NCBI GenBank assembly: GCA_947474755.1 | Contig: CANJJE010000017.1 | Coordinates: forward strand, 1 to 46,595 | DNA length: 46,595 nt | Direction: 5' to 3' | Origin: Burkholderiales bacterium | GTDB lineage: Bacteria > Pseudomonadota > Gammaproteobacteria > Burkholderiales > Burkholderiaceae_C | Shown here: piece by piece, positions 5,848 to 16,228 of the stretch | How positions within the stretch are numbered: position 1 is the first letter of the stretch | Layout: every line of letters starts with the position of its first letter | Translations under genes and position numbers: made by a program | Notes under the pieces: generated by a model | The model's input: the letters and a program-made list of their open reading frames with translations, nothing else | The model's database searches: none | What the model was told of the DNA's origin: nothing

Positions 5848-7626
5848 ATGAGCTTTCAGCTGTTCGGACTGCCCGTGTCGCGCGGGGTGGCCATCGGTCG
5901 TGCAGTGCTGGTCTCTTCCAGCCGCATTGACGTGGCGCACTATTTCATTCCGGTGGCCGATGTGGGCCGTGAGATCGCACGCCTGCGCAGCGCCCGCGAT
6001 GTCGTCGTCGCTGAGTTGACTGCCTTGCAGGAAGACCTGCCCGGTGATGCGCCTCCCGAGTTGTCGGCGCTGCTGGATGTGCACCTGATGCTGCTCAACG
6101 ACGATTCGCTGGAGCTGGCCACCAAGCAGTGGATCGAGGATCGCTGCTACAACGCCGAGTGGGCCTTGTCGGCGCAGTTCGAGGTGCTGGCGCGTCAGTT
6201 CGACGAGATGGAGGACGACTACCTGCGCGAGCGCAAGGCGGATGTCGAGCAGGTGGTCGAACGGCTCTTGCGGGCGATGGCGAGGGGTTCCCCCGCGCTG
6301 ATCGATAGCGCTGCGAAGCCCGCCAGCGACGACGATCGCAACGAACCGCTGGTGCTGGTGGCCAACGACATCGCGCCGGCCGACATGCTGCATTTCAAGC
6401 GCACGGTGTTCGCGGGCTTCGTCACCGACGTCGGCGGAACCACCTCGCACACCGCCATCGTGGCGCGCAGCCTGGATATCCCGGCGGTGGTCGGCTCGCG
6501 CGAAGGCTCTCGGGTGATCCGGCAGGACGACCTGGTGGTGATCGATGGCGATGCTGGTCTGGTCATCATCAACCCGTCGGAAATCGTGCTCGAGGAGTAC
6601 CGCTTTCGCCAGCGCGAGCGCGATGTCGATCGACAGCGCCTGTCGCGGTTGAGAAATACGCCGGCCGTGACGCTGGACGGCGAGCCGGTCGAGATGCTGG
6701 CCAACATCGAGCTGCCTGGTGATGCCGCCGCCGCGGTCGCTGCGGGCGCGGTGGGCGTGGGGCTGTATCGCAGCGAGTTCCTGTTCATGAACCGCGCTGG
6801 CGAACTGCCCGGAGAAGACGAGCAGTTCGAGGCCTATCGCGAGGTGGTGATGGCAATGAACGGCATGCCGGTGACGATCCGCACCGTCGATGTCGGTGCC
6901 GACAAGCCACTGGACAGGATGTCGATCAATGAGCTGCGGCACGAGCATGCGCTGAACCCGGCGCTGGGTTTGCGCGCGATTCGCTGGAGCCTGTCGGAGC
7001 CGGCCATGTTCCGACAGCAGATTCGGGCGATCCTGCGCGCCAGCGCCTTCGGCAAGGTGAAACTGCTGGTGCCGATGCTCGCGCATGTGGGTGAGGCGAA
7101 GCAGACCCTGGAGGCGATTGCGCGGGCCAAGCAGCAGCTGGTCGATGCCGGCAAACCGTTCACCGATGTGGAAGTCGGCGCGATGATCGAAGTACCGGCT
7201 GCGGCTCTGGTACTGCCCAGCCTGCTGAAGCTGTTCGATTTCGTATCCCTGGGCACCAACGACCTGATCCAGTACACGCTGGCGATCGATCGCGGGGACG
7301 AATCAGTGGCGCACCTCTATGACCCCTGGCATCCCGCAGTGCTGCAGCTGATCGAGAGCGTGATCCGGCAGGCCCGAAAGGCCGGCAAGGCGGTCAGCGT
7401 GTGCGGCGAGATGGCGGGCGACGCCGCATTCACCGAGGTGCTGCTGGCGATGGGACTGCGCAGCTTCTCGATGCACCCGGCGCAGATCGCCTCGGTCAAG
7501 CAGGTCATCCTGCGCGCCAACAGCAAGCGCCTGCTGCCGCTGATCGAGGGCGCTTTCCGCTCCGACGATGTGTGGGTGGGCTGTGACCGTCTGCGTGCCG
7601 CGGCCACTGGCCGCGGCACGGCCTGA
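5848..7626 (+). CDS. ptsI: Phosphoenolpyruvate-protein phosphotransferase (PTS enzyme I)
   Basis: A 592-residue enzyme I that takes phosphate from PEP and gives it to HPr. The phosphohistidine is His201 in VGGTTSHTAIVARS. The PEP-binding barrel shows GVGLYRSEFLFMNR, IRTVDVGADKP, MIEVPAAAL, LGTNDLIQYTLAIDR and the active-site Cys519 in VSVCGEMAGD. There is no GAF domain, so it is ordinary EI rather than PtsP. ATG 5848 (MSFQLFGLPVSRGVAIG) is chosen by alignment to family N-termini; upstream ATGs in frame lie in GC-rich leader sequence. It is separated from ptsH by the antisense acyltransferase gene and so needs its own promoter. Its last codons contain a perfect 13-bp palindrome. Confidence 0.96.
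   Translation: MSFQLFGLPVSRGVAIGRAVLVSSSRIDVAHYFIPVADVGREIARLRSARDVVVAELTALQEDLPGDAPPELSALLDVHLMLLNDDSLELATKQWIEDRCYNAEWALSAQFEVLARQFDEMEDDYLRERKADVEQVVERLLRAMARGSPALIDSAAKPASDDDRNEPLVLVANDIAPADMLHFKRTVFAGFVTDVGGTTSHTAIVARSLDIPAVVGSREGSRVIRQDDLVVIDGDAGLVIINPSEIVLEEYRFRQRERDVDRQRLSRLRNTPAVTLDGEPVEMLANIELPGDAAAAVAAGAVGVGLYRSEFLFMNRAGELPGEDEQFEAYREVVMAMNGMPVTIRTVDVGADKPLDRMSINELRHEHALNPALGLRAIRWSLSEPAMFRQQIRAILRASAFGKVKLLVPMLAHVGEAKQTLEAIARAKQQLVDAGKPFTDVEVGAMIEVPAAALVLPSLLKLFDFVSLGTNDLIQYTLAIDRGDESVAHLYDPWHPAVLQLIESVIRQARKAGKAVSVCGEMAGDAAFTEVLLAMGLRSFSMHPAQIASVKQVILRANSKRLLPLIEGAFRSDDVWVGCDRLRAAATGRGTA
7594..7620. terminator. Perfect 13-bp palindrome inside the ptsI 3' end
   Basis: CGTGCCGCGGCCA, a one-base centre, then its exact complement form a very GC-rich hairpin ending 3 bases before the ptsI stop codon. 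The convergent ubiH-like gene ends at 7650. It fits a transcription stop placed within coding sequence, although no T-run follows. A smaller CAGCC-TGCG-GGCTG hairpin lies just after it. Confidence 0.4.
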
Positions 7627-7649
7627 TCTGCAGCCTGCGGGCTGAATCG

Positions 7650-8912
7650 TCAGCGCCGTCCGTACATCATCTGGCGCGTCAGGGCCGACTTCAGCGGCGC
7701 GACAGCCTGCAAGGCCGCCAGCCCCAGTCCACGGGCCGTGCCGGCGCCCGGAAAATCCCAGGTGAAGCTGCGTGCGAGGAAATCTGTCGCTGCAATCGTC
7801 GCCCAGCGGTCGGGTGCGCGCTGCCGATTCAGCCGGCGCAGTGCCTGATCCACATCGTTCGAGCGAGCCAGTGCGCGCACCAGGACGAAGGCGTCACGCA
7901 AGCCGAGGTTGAGCCCCTGGCCCGCCACCGGATGCAGGGTCTGAGCGGCGTTGCCGATGCGCACGATGCGTCCGTTCGCGGTGTCCGTCAGGCTTCGCTC
8001 GGCGTTCAAGCCCAGCGCAAAGCGCTTGAGCGAACTCACGCCGGTGATGCGCCCGACCTCGGTCGGAAAGATCGTGTTCAGCACGCAGCAGCGTTGCTCG
8101 TCGCTCAGTTCGGCGACCGGGTCATCGGCGCCGTCGACACACCACACCAGCGCAGCACGACCGGGCCCGAGCGGCAGCAGAGCGGCCGGACCGTGGCGGG
8201 TGAAGCGTTCATAGGCGACGCCATCTCGGGCGCCCTCCAGCGTCAACCGACCGACCCAGGCGACCTGGCCGTAGTCGCGGGTGAACGCCTTGCGCGCCTG
8301 TTCGGCGAAGACGCCGCCTTCGGCGATCACCGCCAGATCGAAAGTCTCGGCGATGTTGGCGTCGACCTCGACACCGCCCGAGTCCAGCGACTTCAAAGAT
8401 CGCACCGGCGTGGCGAAACGGTTGACCAGTCGCTGCGGTTCAGCCTGGCTCGCCTGCATCCACGCCTGTTGGAGTGACGCCGTGACGCTGCCGTACGACA
8501 GTACCGCTCCCAGCATGCTCACGCTGCCGTCCGACGCTCGGATGCGCACCTGCGGTTCATCGAACGAGCGACCGAACCATCCGCCGACGATCCCGCCGAC
8601 CAGTCCCACAAGCGACGGCACTTGCTGCGAGACATGCACCTCGGTGATTGGCTGCGCAGCTTCGTCGCGCCAGGCGCCCAGGCGTTGCAGCAACTGCACG
8701 CTGCCCAGCGACATCGCCAGCGTGCGAGGGTCTCCCGACACATCGGCATCGATCGCCCGAGTGTCGAACAGGCTGATCTGCGCTTGCGGCAAAGCACGTG
8801 CGGCCTGCACCGCGAGCGACAGGCCCACCGGCCCGGCGCCGACAATGGCCAGTCGCAGCGGACTGGAGAGGACCGAGGCGGGAGATGGAGGGGTAGGTTC
8901 GCGGGAAGTCAC
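7650..8912 (-). CDS. FAD-dependent ring hydroxylase, UbiH/UbiF/VisC family
   Basis: A 420-residue flavoprotein mono-oxygenase of the ubiquinone-hydroxylase family. The FAD-binding GxGxxG appears as LRLAIVGAGPVGLSLA near the N-terminus. The second FAD motif is RIVRIGNAAQTLHPVAGQGLNLGLRDA, with the family GD replaced by GN. Family members hydroxylate the ring of ubiquinone precursors at the inner membrane; which carbon cannot be told. I place the start at a GTG (8912, protein VTSREPTPPSP), because the only in-frame upstream ATG, at 9110, lies well inside the coding end of pepP. A weak GAAAG sits before the GTG. It follows pepP by 74 bases on the same strand, probably cotranscribed. Confidence 0.86.
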   Translation of the reverse strand: MTSREPTPPSPASVLSSPLRLAIVGAGPVGLSLAVQAARALPQAQISLFDTRAIDADVSGDPRTLAMSLGSVQLLQRLGAWRDEAAQPITEVHVSQQVPSLVGLVGGIVGGWFGRSFDEPQVRIRASDGSVSMLGAVLSYGSVTASLQQAWMQASQAEPQRLVNRFATPVRSLKSLDSGGVEVDANIAETFDLAVIAEGGVFAEQARKAFTRDYGQVAWVGRLTLEGARDGVAYERFTRHGPAALLPLGPGRAALVWCVDGADDPVAELSDEQRCCVLNTIFPTEVGRITGVSSLKRFALGLNAERSLTDTANGRIVRIGNAAQTLHPVAGQGLNLGLRDAFVLVRALARSNDVDQALRRLNRQRAPDRWATIAATDFLARSFTWDFPGAGTARGLGLAALQAVAPLKSALTRQMMYGRR

Positions 8913-8986
8913 GTCGCTTTCACAGGCAAGTTGCAAGGCTCGTGCATCGTAGTGCGGTGCTGGAGTCCCTTCGGAAGGTCCGCCAC

Positions 8987-10372
8987 TCAGCCACGCATCC
9001 ACGCCTCGATCTCGGCCGGATCCACCGGTACGCCCCGACTGATCAGCTCGCAGCCGTGTTCGGTGACGATCGCGTCGTCTTCCACCCGGATGCCGATGTT
9101 CCAGTAGCACTCGGGCACGCCCGGTGCCGGGCGAACGTACAGGCCGGGCTCCAGCGTGACCACCATTCCGGGGCGCAGCACCCTCGACGGCCGCTTGACC
9201 ACGGTACCGCCGAGGCCGTCGGGCTGCTCGATTGGCGCTTCACCGAGCGACAGGTAGTCGCCGACGTCGTGCACATCCCGTCCCAGCCAATGGCCGGTGC
9301 CATGCATGTAGAAGGCCCGGTAGGCCGCGCTGGCAATCACGTCATCGACCTGGCCATGCACATCACGCGACAGCAAGCCGAGTTCGAGCAGACCCTGCGC
9401 CAGAACGCGCACCGCCGCATGGTGGGCATCGCGCTGGCGCTGGCCGGGTCGTGTCGCATCGATCCCGGCCTGCTGCGCGGCCAGTACCAGCTCATACAAG
9501 GCGCGCTGTGGCCCGCTGAAGCAGCCACTGGCCGGGAAGGTACGGGTGATGTCGCTGGCGTAGCCATCCAGTTCGCAGCCCGCGTCGATCAGGCACAGCT
9601 CGTCGGGCAGCAGACGTGTGTTGCCGGCCGGGTGGTGCAGCACGCAGGCGTTGGCACCAGCAGCGACGATGCTCGGGTAGGCCGGACCCTGTGCGCCATG
9701 GCGGCGGAATTCATGCAGCAGCTCGGCCTCGATCTCGTACTCGTGCACCGCCGAGGCGCCTTGCCGGAAGCGCTGCGCGCAGTAGCGCATCGCACGCCGG
9801 TGTGCACCGGCCGAAATCGAGGCCGCGCGGCGCATCGTCGCCAGCTCACCAGCGTCCTTGAACAGCCGCATCTCGGCCAGCAGCGGATGCAGGTCGCGAC
9901 ACTGCGTCGGGCATTCGACGCCTTGGCGTTCCTGCGCCCGCAACGTCGCCAGCCAGCTCTCGATCTGTCCATTCAACTCGGGACTGCGTCCGAAGGGGAA
10001 CCATACCGTGCCCTGGCCCGCCAGCAAGGCAGGAATCGCATCGTTCAAGGTACCGACCGGCAGCGCCTGATCGACACCCAGCACTTCCGGCGCCGCCTCG
10101 GTGCCGAGCCGATGCCCGTGCCATACCGCATGCTCCGGGTCGGCCGGGCGACAGAACAAGGTGCTGTGTCCATCACTGCGCAGCACCAGCCAGGCCTGCG
10201 GTTCGTCAAAGCCTGTCAGGTGATGGAAGTGGCTGTCGTGGCGGTACGCGTGATCGCTGTCGGCATTGCGGGTGCGTTCCGGCGCGGTGGGCAGCAGGGC
10301 CACGCCGCCGCCGGCGGTGCGCATCCGCTCGGCGAGCTGGGTGCGTCGGGCGGCGAAGTTTCTGGAGCTCAT
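8987..10372 (-). CDS. pepP: Xaa-Pro aminopeptidase (aminopeptidase P)
   Basis: A 461-residue cytosolic M24B metallopeptidase that removes N-terminal residues preceding proline. The N-terminal domain (about 1-170) includes DSHFHHLTGFDEPQAW. The catalytic pita-bread domain carries the dinuclear metal ligands: two Asp in LIDAGCELDGYASDITRTF, His in MHGTGHWLGRDVHD, Glu in VTLEPGLYV and Glu in IGIRVEDD. Start at ATG 10372 (MSSRNFAARRTQLAERM) is the usual N-terminus; longer in-frame reading enters the divergent dmeF gene. It is probably cotranscribed with the ubiH-like gene downstream, a common betaproteobacterial pairing. Confidence 0.95.
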   Translation of the reverse strand: MSSRNFAARRTQLAERMRTAGGGVALLPTAPERTRNADSDHAYRHDSHFHHLTGFDEPQAWLVLRSDGHSTLFCRPADPEHAVWHGHRLGTEAAPEVLGVDQALPVGTLNDAIPALLAGQGTVWFPFGRSPELNGQIESWLATLRAQERQGVECPTQCRDLHPLLAEMRLFKDAGELATMRRAASISAGAHRRAMRYCAQRFRQGASAVHEYEIEAELLHEFRRHGAQGPAYPSIVAAGANACVLHHPAGNTRLLPDELCLIDAGCELDGYASDITRTFPASGCFSGPQRALYELVLAAQQAGIDATRPGQRQRDAHHAAVRVLAQGLLELGLLSRDVHGQVDDVIASAAYRAFYMHGTGHWLGRDVHDVGDYLSLGEAPIEQPDGLGGTVVKRPSRVLRPGMVVTLEPGLYVRPAPGVPECYWNIGIRVEDDAIVTEHGCELISRGVPVDPAEIEAWMRG

Positions 10373-10378
10373 CAAAGC

Positions 10379-10384
10379 ACTATA
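10379..10384 (-). promoter_or_regulatory. -10-like TATAGT 6 bases before pepP ATG
   Basis: On the minus strand TATAGT (five of six to consensus) is followed by GCTTTG and then the pepP ATG. Transcription would start within a base or two of the start codon. No Shine-Dalgarno is seen. This is the clearest of the start-proximal -10 hexamers in the window. Confidence 0.5.
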
Positions 10385-10432
10385 GCCAGCGACTCCAGGC
10401 TGCCGCAGCCCATGCCGATGGCGCTGTTTCCG

Positions 10433-10463
10433 CGAGCGGGTACCCTGCGAACCTGCCCGCTCG
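10433..10463. promoter_or_regulatory. 8-bp hairpin and repeated GCGGGTAC before dmeF
   Basis: CGAGCGGG and CCCGCTCG form a perfect 8-bp stem around a 15-base loop. GCGGGTAC occurs at 10436-10443 and again at 10474-10481, 38 bases apart. Both lie in the 159-base region between divergent pepP and dmeF and could be an operator or leader structure for the metal exporter. No regulator gene is adjacent. Confidence 0.35.
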
Positions 10464-10531
10464 TTTACGCTTCGCGGGTACGCGAGAGTCTCTGACCATC
10501 TGCACCCGACCCATTCGACCGATTCAGACCC

Positions 10532-11647
10532 ATGAACACCCACACACACGACCTCAGCCCCTGGCAACACAGCCATGTGTTCGACAGCGGCAACCGTCGC
10601 GGCGAGGCCCGTACCCGCGTCGTGCTGGTGGTGACGCTGATCATGATGGTGGCCGAGATCATCGGCGGCTGGCTGACCGGCTCGATGGCGCTGTTGGCCG
10701 ATGGCTGGCACATGGGCACGCACGCGCTGGCGCTTGGCGTGGCAACGGTGGCTTACGCGCTGGCGAGGCGCCATGCGCGGGACAACCGCTACGCCTTCGG
10801 CACCTGGAAGATCGAGGTGCTGGGCGGCTTCGCCAGTGCTCTGGTGCTGGCGATGGTGGCCGTGGGTATCGCGTTCGAGTCAGTTCTGAGGCTGTTGCAC
10901 GGCACGCCGATCGATGCTGTCGCTGCGCTGTGGGTTGCCTGCATCGGTCTGGCGGTCAATCTGGTTTCAGCCTGGTTGCTGCACGGCGCCGACGACGCAG
11001 CGCATGACCATCGCCCCGCCGCGTCTGGCAGGCACGCTGATGCTCACGACCATGCGCACGACCATGCGCACGACCATGCGCACGACCATGCGCACGACCA
11101 TGCGCACGACAAGGCCCACCATCATGGCCACGTCCATGCCGCGCACTCGCACGCCGAGCACCCCATTGCCACTGCCGATGGTGGCCATGACCTGAACCTG
11201 CGCGCCGCCTACGTGCATGTCCTGGCCGACGCGCTGACCTCGGTGCTGGCGATCATGGCGCTCGCTGCCGCCTTGTGGCTGGGCTGGCAGTGGCTCGATC
11301 CGCTGGTTGGCGTGCTGGGCGCGGCGGTCATCGGCGTGTGGTCTGTCGGCCTGTTGCGCCAGACCGCGGCGGTGTTGCTCGACCGCGAGATGGATCACCC
11401 GCTGGTCGAGCAGATTCGCACCGCGATCGAATCCGACGGCGACGCCCGGGTGGCCGACCTGCACCTGTGGCGCGTCGGCCGCCAGCAGTACGCGGCCATC
11501 GCCAGCATCGTCGCCGATGCGCCTTTCACGTCTGCCGACTACCGCGCGCGACTGGTCGGCTACCCTGCGCTGGCGCACCTGTCGCTGGAGGTCAACCAGT
11601 GCCCGCGTGCCGATCAGGCTGCGCAGGCGTTCAGCGCCTCCCACTGA
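10532..11647 (+). CDS. dmeF: Cation diffusion facilitator, DmeF-type Co/Ni exporter
   Basis: A 371-residue inner-membrane metal/proton antiporter. Six membrane helices are recognisable, with the transport-site residues in helix 2 (LLADGWHMGTHALAL) and helix 5 (HVLADALTSVLAI). A long His/Asp-rich cytosolic loop lies between helices 4 and 5 (about residues 155-215), and a C-terminal domain includes VADLHLWRVGRQQYAA. The N-terminal HTHDLSPWQHSHVFD motif is typical of DmeF, which exports cobalt and nickel. Substrate is inferred from family. Part of the loop is encoded by a 12-bp tandem repeat. The 3' end overlaps the convergent murU by 34 bases. Its position splits the usual murU-pepP neighbourhood, which suggests insertion. 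Confidence 0.93.
   Translation: MNTHTHDLSPWQHSHVFDSGNRRGEARTRVVLVVTLIMMVAEIIGGWLTGSMALLADGWHMGTHALALGVATVAYALARRHARDNRYAFGTWKIEVLGGFASALVLAMVAVGIAFESVLRLLHGTPIDAVAALWVACIGLAVNLVSAWLLHGADDAAHDHRPAASGRHADAHDHAHDHAHDHAHDHAHDHAHDKAHHHGHVHAAHSHAEHPIATADGGHDLNLRAAYVHVLADALTSVLAIMALAAALWLGWQWLDPLVGVLGAAVIGVWSVGLLRQTAAVLLDREMDHPLVEQIRTAIESDGDARVADLHLWRVGRQQYAAIASIVADAPFTSADYRARLVGYPALAHLSLEVNQCPRADQAAQAFSASH
11045..11110 (+). repeat. 12-bp tandem repeat encoding His-Asp-His-Ala
   Basis: CACGACCATGCG is repeated five times without a mismatch (11045-11104) and followed by a half copy, CACGAC. Each unit is four codons, so changes in copy number keep the frame and lengthen or shorten the metal-binding loop of the exporter by HDHA units. 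Confidence 0.95.
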
Positions 11648-12336
11648 GCTGGTGTGCCGACGTTTTCCCACGGGCCGCGGTAGACCTCGGCACTCACGCG
11701 CTGCGCCCGCATTGCGGTGAACAGCAGCGGGCCGAGCGCGGCACGGGTGCCGGGAGCGATGCCGTCGAACAGGGCCGCGCGACACAGGGCGATGTTGGCG
11801 TAGGTCCAGCGCAGGCCATCGGGCCCCGCGGCATCGGCCAGACCGCTGCCATCGGCTGCCAGGCCGAAGTCGCCTGCGGGGTGGTACGGCGGATTCGGCA
11901 CCAGCCACAAGTGGGCCAACTGGTTGCTGGCAACGAAGCGCTGCGCCACGGCGGCATCGAAGCGAAAGCCTGGCACGTAGATGTCGCCCGACACGACCCA
12001 GAAGCAGTCGCCGTCGGTTGCCTCCGGCGCGCCGCGCAGCAGCGGCAGCGCGGTGGCGATGCCGCCTGCGGTTTCCAGTGCGCCGCCGTGGTCGCGGCCT
12101 TCCAGCGAGTAATGCAGCGCCAGCCCGAAGCGCGAGCCGTCGCCCAGCGTGTCGACGATGCGATCTTCCAGCCAGGCCGTGTTGACGACCGCCTCACGGA
12201 TGCCATCACGCGCCAGCGCCTCGAGGTGCCATTCGATCAGTGGCTTGCCGTTCACCGGAAGCAGCGGCTTTGGCGTGGTATCGGTCAGTGGGCGCATGCG
12301 CTCGCCGCGACCAGCCGCCAGCACGATGGCCTTCAT
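11614..12336 (-). CDS. murU: Nucleotidyltransferase, MurNAc-1-phosphate uridylyltransferase type
   Basis: A 240-residue sugar-1-phosphate nucleotidyltransferase. The N-terminal signature is MKAIVLAAGRGERMRPLTD followed by KPLLPVNGKPLIEW; the metal/substrate region WVVSGDIYVPGF and C-terminal GPWENVGTPAQWEALN are typical of MurU. MurU joins UTP to MurNAc-1-phosphate in the peptidoglycan recycling bypass, after the kinase AmgK. I do not see amgK here, so the pathway step is inferred from similarity and from AmpG elsewhere in the window. ATG 12336 starts right at the conserved N-terminus. Its stop region overlaps dmeF by 34 bases on opposite strands. Confidence 0.85.
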   Translation of the reverse strand: MKAIVLAAGRGERMRPLTDTTPKPLLPVNGKPLIEWHLEALARDGIREAVVNTAWLEDRIVDTLGDGSRFGLALHYSLEGRDHGGALETAGGIATALPLLRGAPEATDGDCFWVVSGDIYVPGFRFDAAVAQRFVASNQLAHLWLVPNPPYHPAGDFGLAADGSGLADAAGPDGLRWTYANIALCRAALFDGIAPGTRAALGPLLFTAMRAQRVSAEVYRGPWENVGTPAQWEALNACAA

Positions 12337-12411
12337 CGTGGAGTGCTCAACCGGCTGCTGTCGAGCGCAGCGATGGGTGTCAGACAAGGCATCGGCAAAT
12401 TATCGAGGCCT

Positions 12412-12424
12412 CCTAGAATCTAGG
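12412..12424. promoter_or_regulatory. Perfect palindrome CCTAGA-A-TCTAGG before tkt
   Basis: A 6-1-6 inverted repeat 31 bases before the transketolase start, in the 119-base region divergent with murU. It contains TAGAAT (12414-12419), which itself resembles a -10 box. A binding protein at the palindrome would cover that hexamer. No -35 is convincing. Confidence 0.4.
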
Positions 12425-12455
12425 GTTTCTTTTGACCGCCTCCTCAGGGACCCGC

Positions 12456-15547
<3,092 letters not shown>

Positions 15548-15560
15548 GACGCCTCCCGTG

Positions 15561-15597
15561 CGCCCTGCCTAGCTCACTCAGCGGGCGGTGCAGGGCG
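15561..15597. terminator. Hairpin after gap
   Basis: CGCCCTGC (15561-15568) and GCAGGGCG (15590-15597) form a perfect 8-bp stem with a 21-base loop between gap and the convergent Ala/Ser-rich gene, whose stop codon lies in the loop. No T-run follows; the long loop lowers confidence. Confidence 0.3.
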
Positions 15598-16228
15598 TGA
15601 AGCTGCGGCCCACCACGCTGGCCGGCAGCGCTTCCAGCACCGCCACCTCGCTCGGTGTGGCATCGATGCGCAAGTGATGCTGCGGTGCCGAGGGGGCACT
15701 TGCTGCGTCTGGCGGCATCTGAACCCAGCGGCGGGCGATGCGGCGGGTTTTCGTATTGGCCGCCAGCGCAGTTTCCGCCGAGGCCAATTCGACCCCGTCG
15801 AACGGACCGGCTTCCAGGCAGCGCGTGCCGGGAGGCGCCGGTGGGGGCAGAGTTGGCGTGGCAACAACTGCAGGTCCTGCCGAAGCGGCGGAGGCTGCAG
15901 ACGATGCGGGCGCGGCTGAGGCGCTGGCCTCGCCAGGTGAGGGTGAGGATGCCGCCCCTGATGCCGTGACGGCAGGCGCACGGGCCGAGCTGATGGCGCT
16001 GGCGTTACTGGCTGCAGCGCTCGCTGCCGAGGCCTGCGGGATGGGTATCGATGCAGCGACCGGCGAGCTCAACAGTTGCACCGCCTCGGGATTCACCTGC
16101 CGGGCCAGCCGGTCAGGTTCATGTTCGCCTCCTGTTGCTGCGCCGCCGGCATTCCCGAAACCGCCCTGCGACCAGACGAAGAACGCCGCATTCGCCAGCA
16201 GCAAGAGCAGCAGCAGGGCTCTCAGCAT
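15578..16228 (-). CDS. Membrane-anchored Ala/Ser-rich protein, SPOR-like C-terminus
   Basis: A 216-residue protein with one N-terminal membrane helix (MLRALLLLLLLANAAFFVW), a long low-complexity Ala/Ser/Pro linker (about residues 55-130) and a C-terminal globular region beginning GTRCLEAGPFDGVELASAE. The layout (anchor, flexible linker, small C-terminal domain with CLEAGPF) resembles SPOR-like proteins that often accompany birA in Burkholderiales. SPOR domains bind glycan strands lacking stem peptides at the division site. The match is by layout and the short motif only, so function is uncertain. Its start overlaps the end of birA by 7 bases, so it should be translated from the birA message. 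Confidence 0.7.
   Translation of the reverse strand: MLRALLLLLLLANAAFFVWSQGGFGNAGGAATGGEHEPDRLARQVNPEAVQLLSSPVAASIPIPQASAASAAASNASAISSARAPAVTASGAASSPSPGEASASAAPASSAASAASAGPAVVATPTLPPPAPPGTRCLEAGPFDGVELASAETALAANTKTRRIARRWVQMPPDAASAPSAPQHHLRIDATPSEVAVLEALPASVVGRSFTPCTAR

Noticed and set aside
8913-9110. 66-residue N-terminal extension of the UbiH-like protein from ATG 9110
   Set aside because: It overlaps the coding end of pepP by over 120 bases and precedes the FAD motif with Arg-rich filler.
11045-11110. CRISPR-like repeat array
   Set aside because: The units are contiguous 12-mers without spacers and lie in frame within dmeF, so this is a coding minisatellite.
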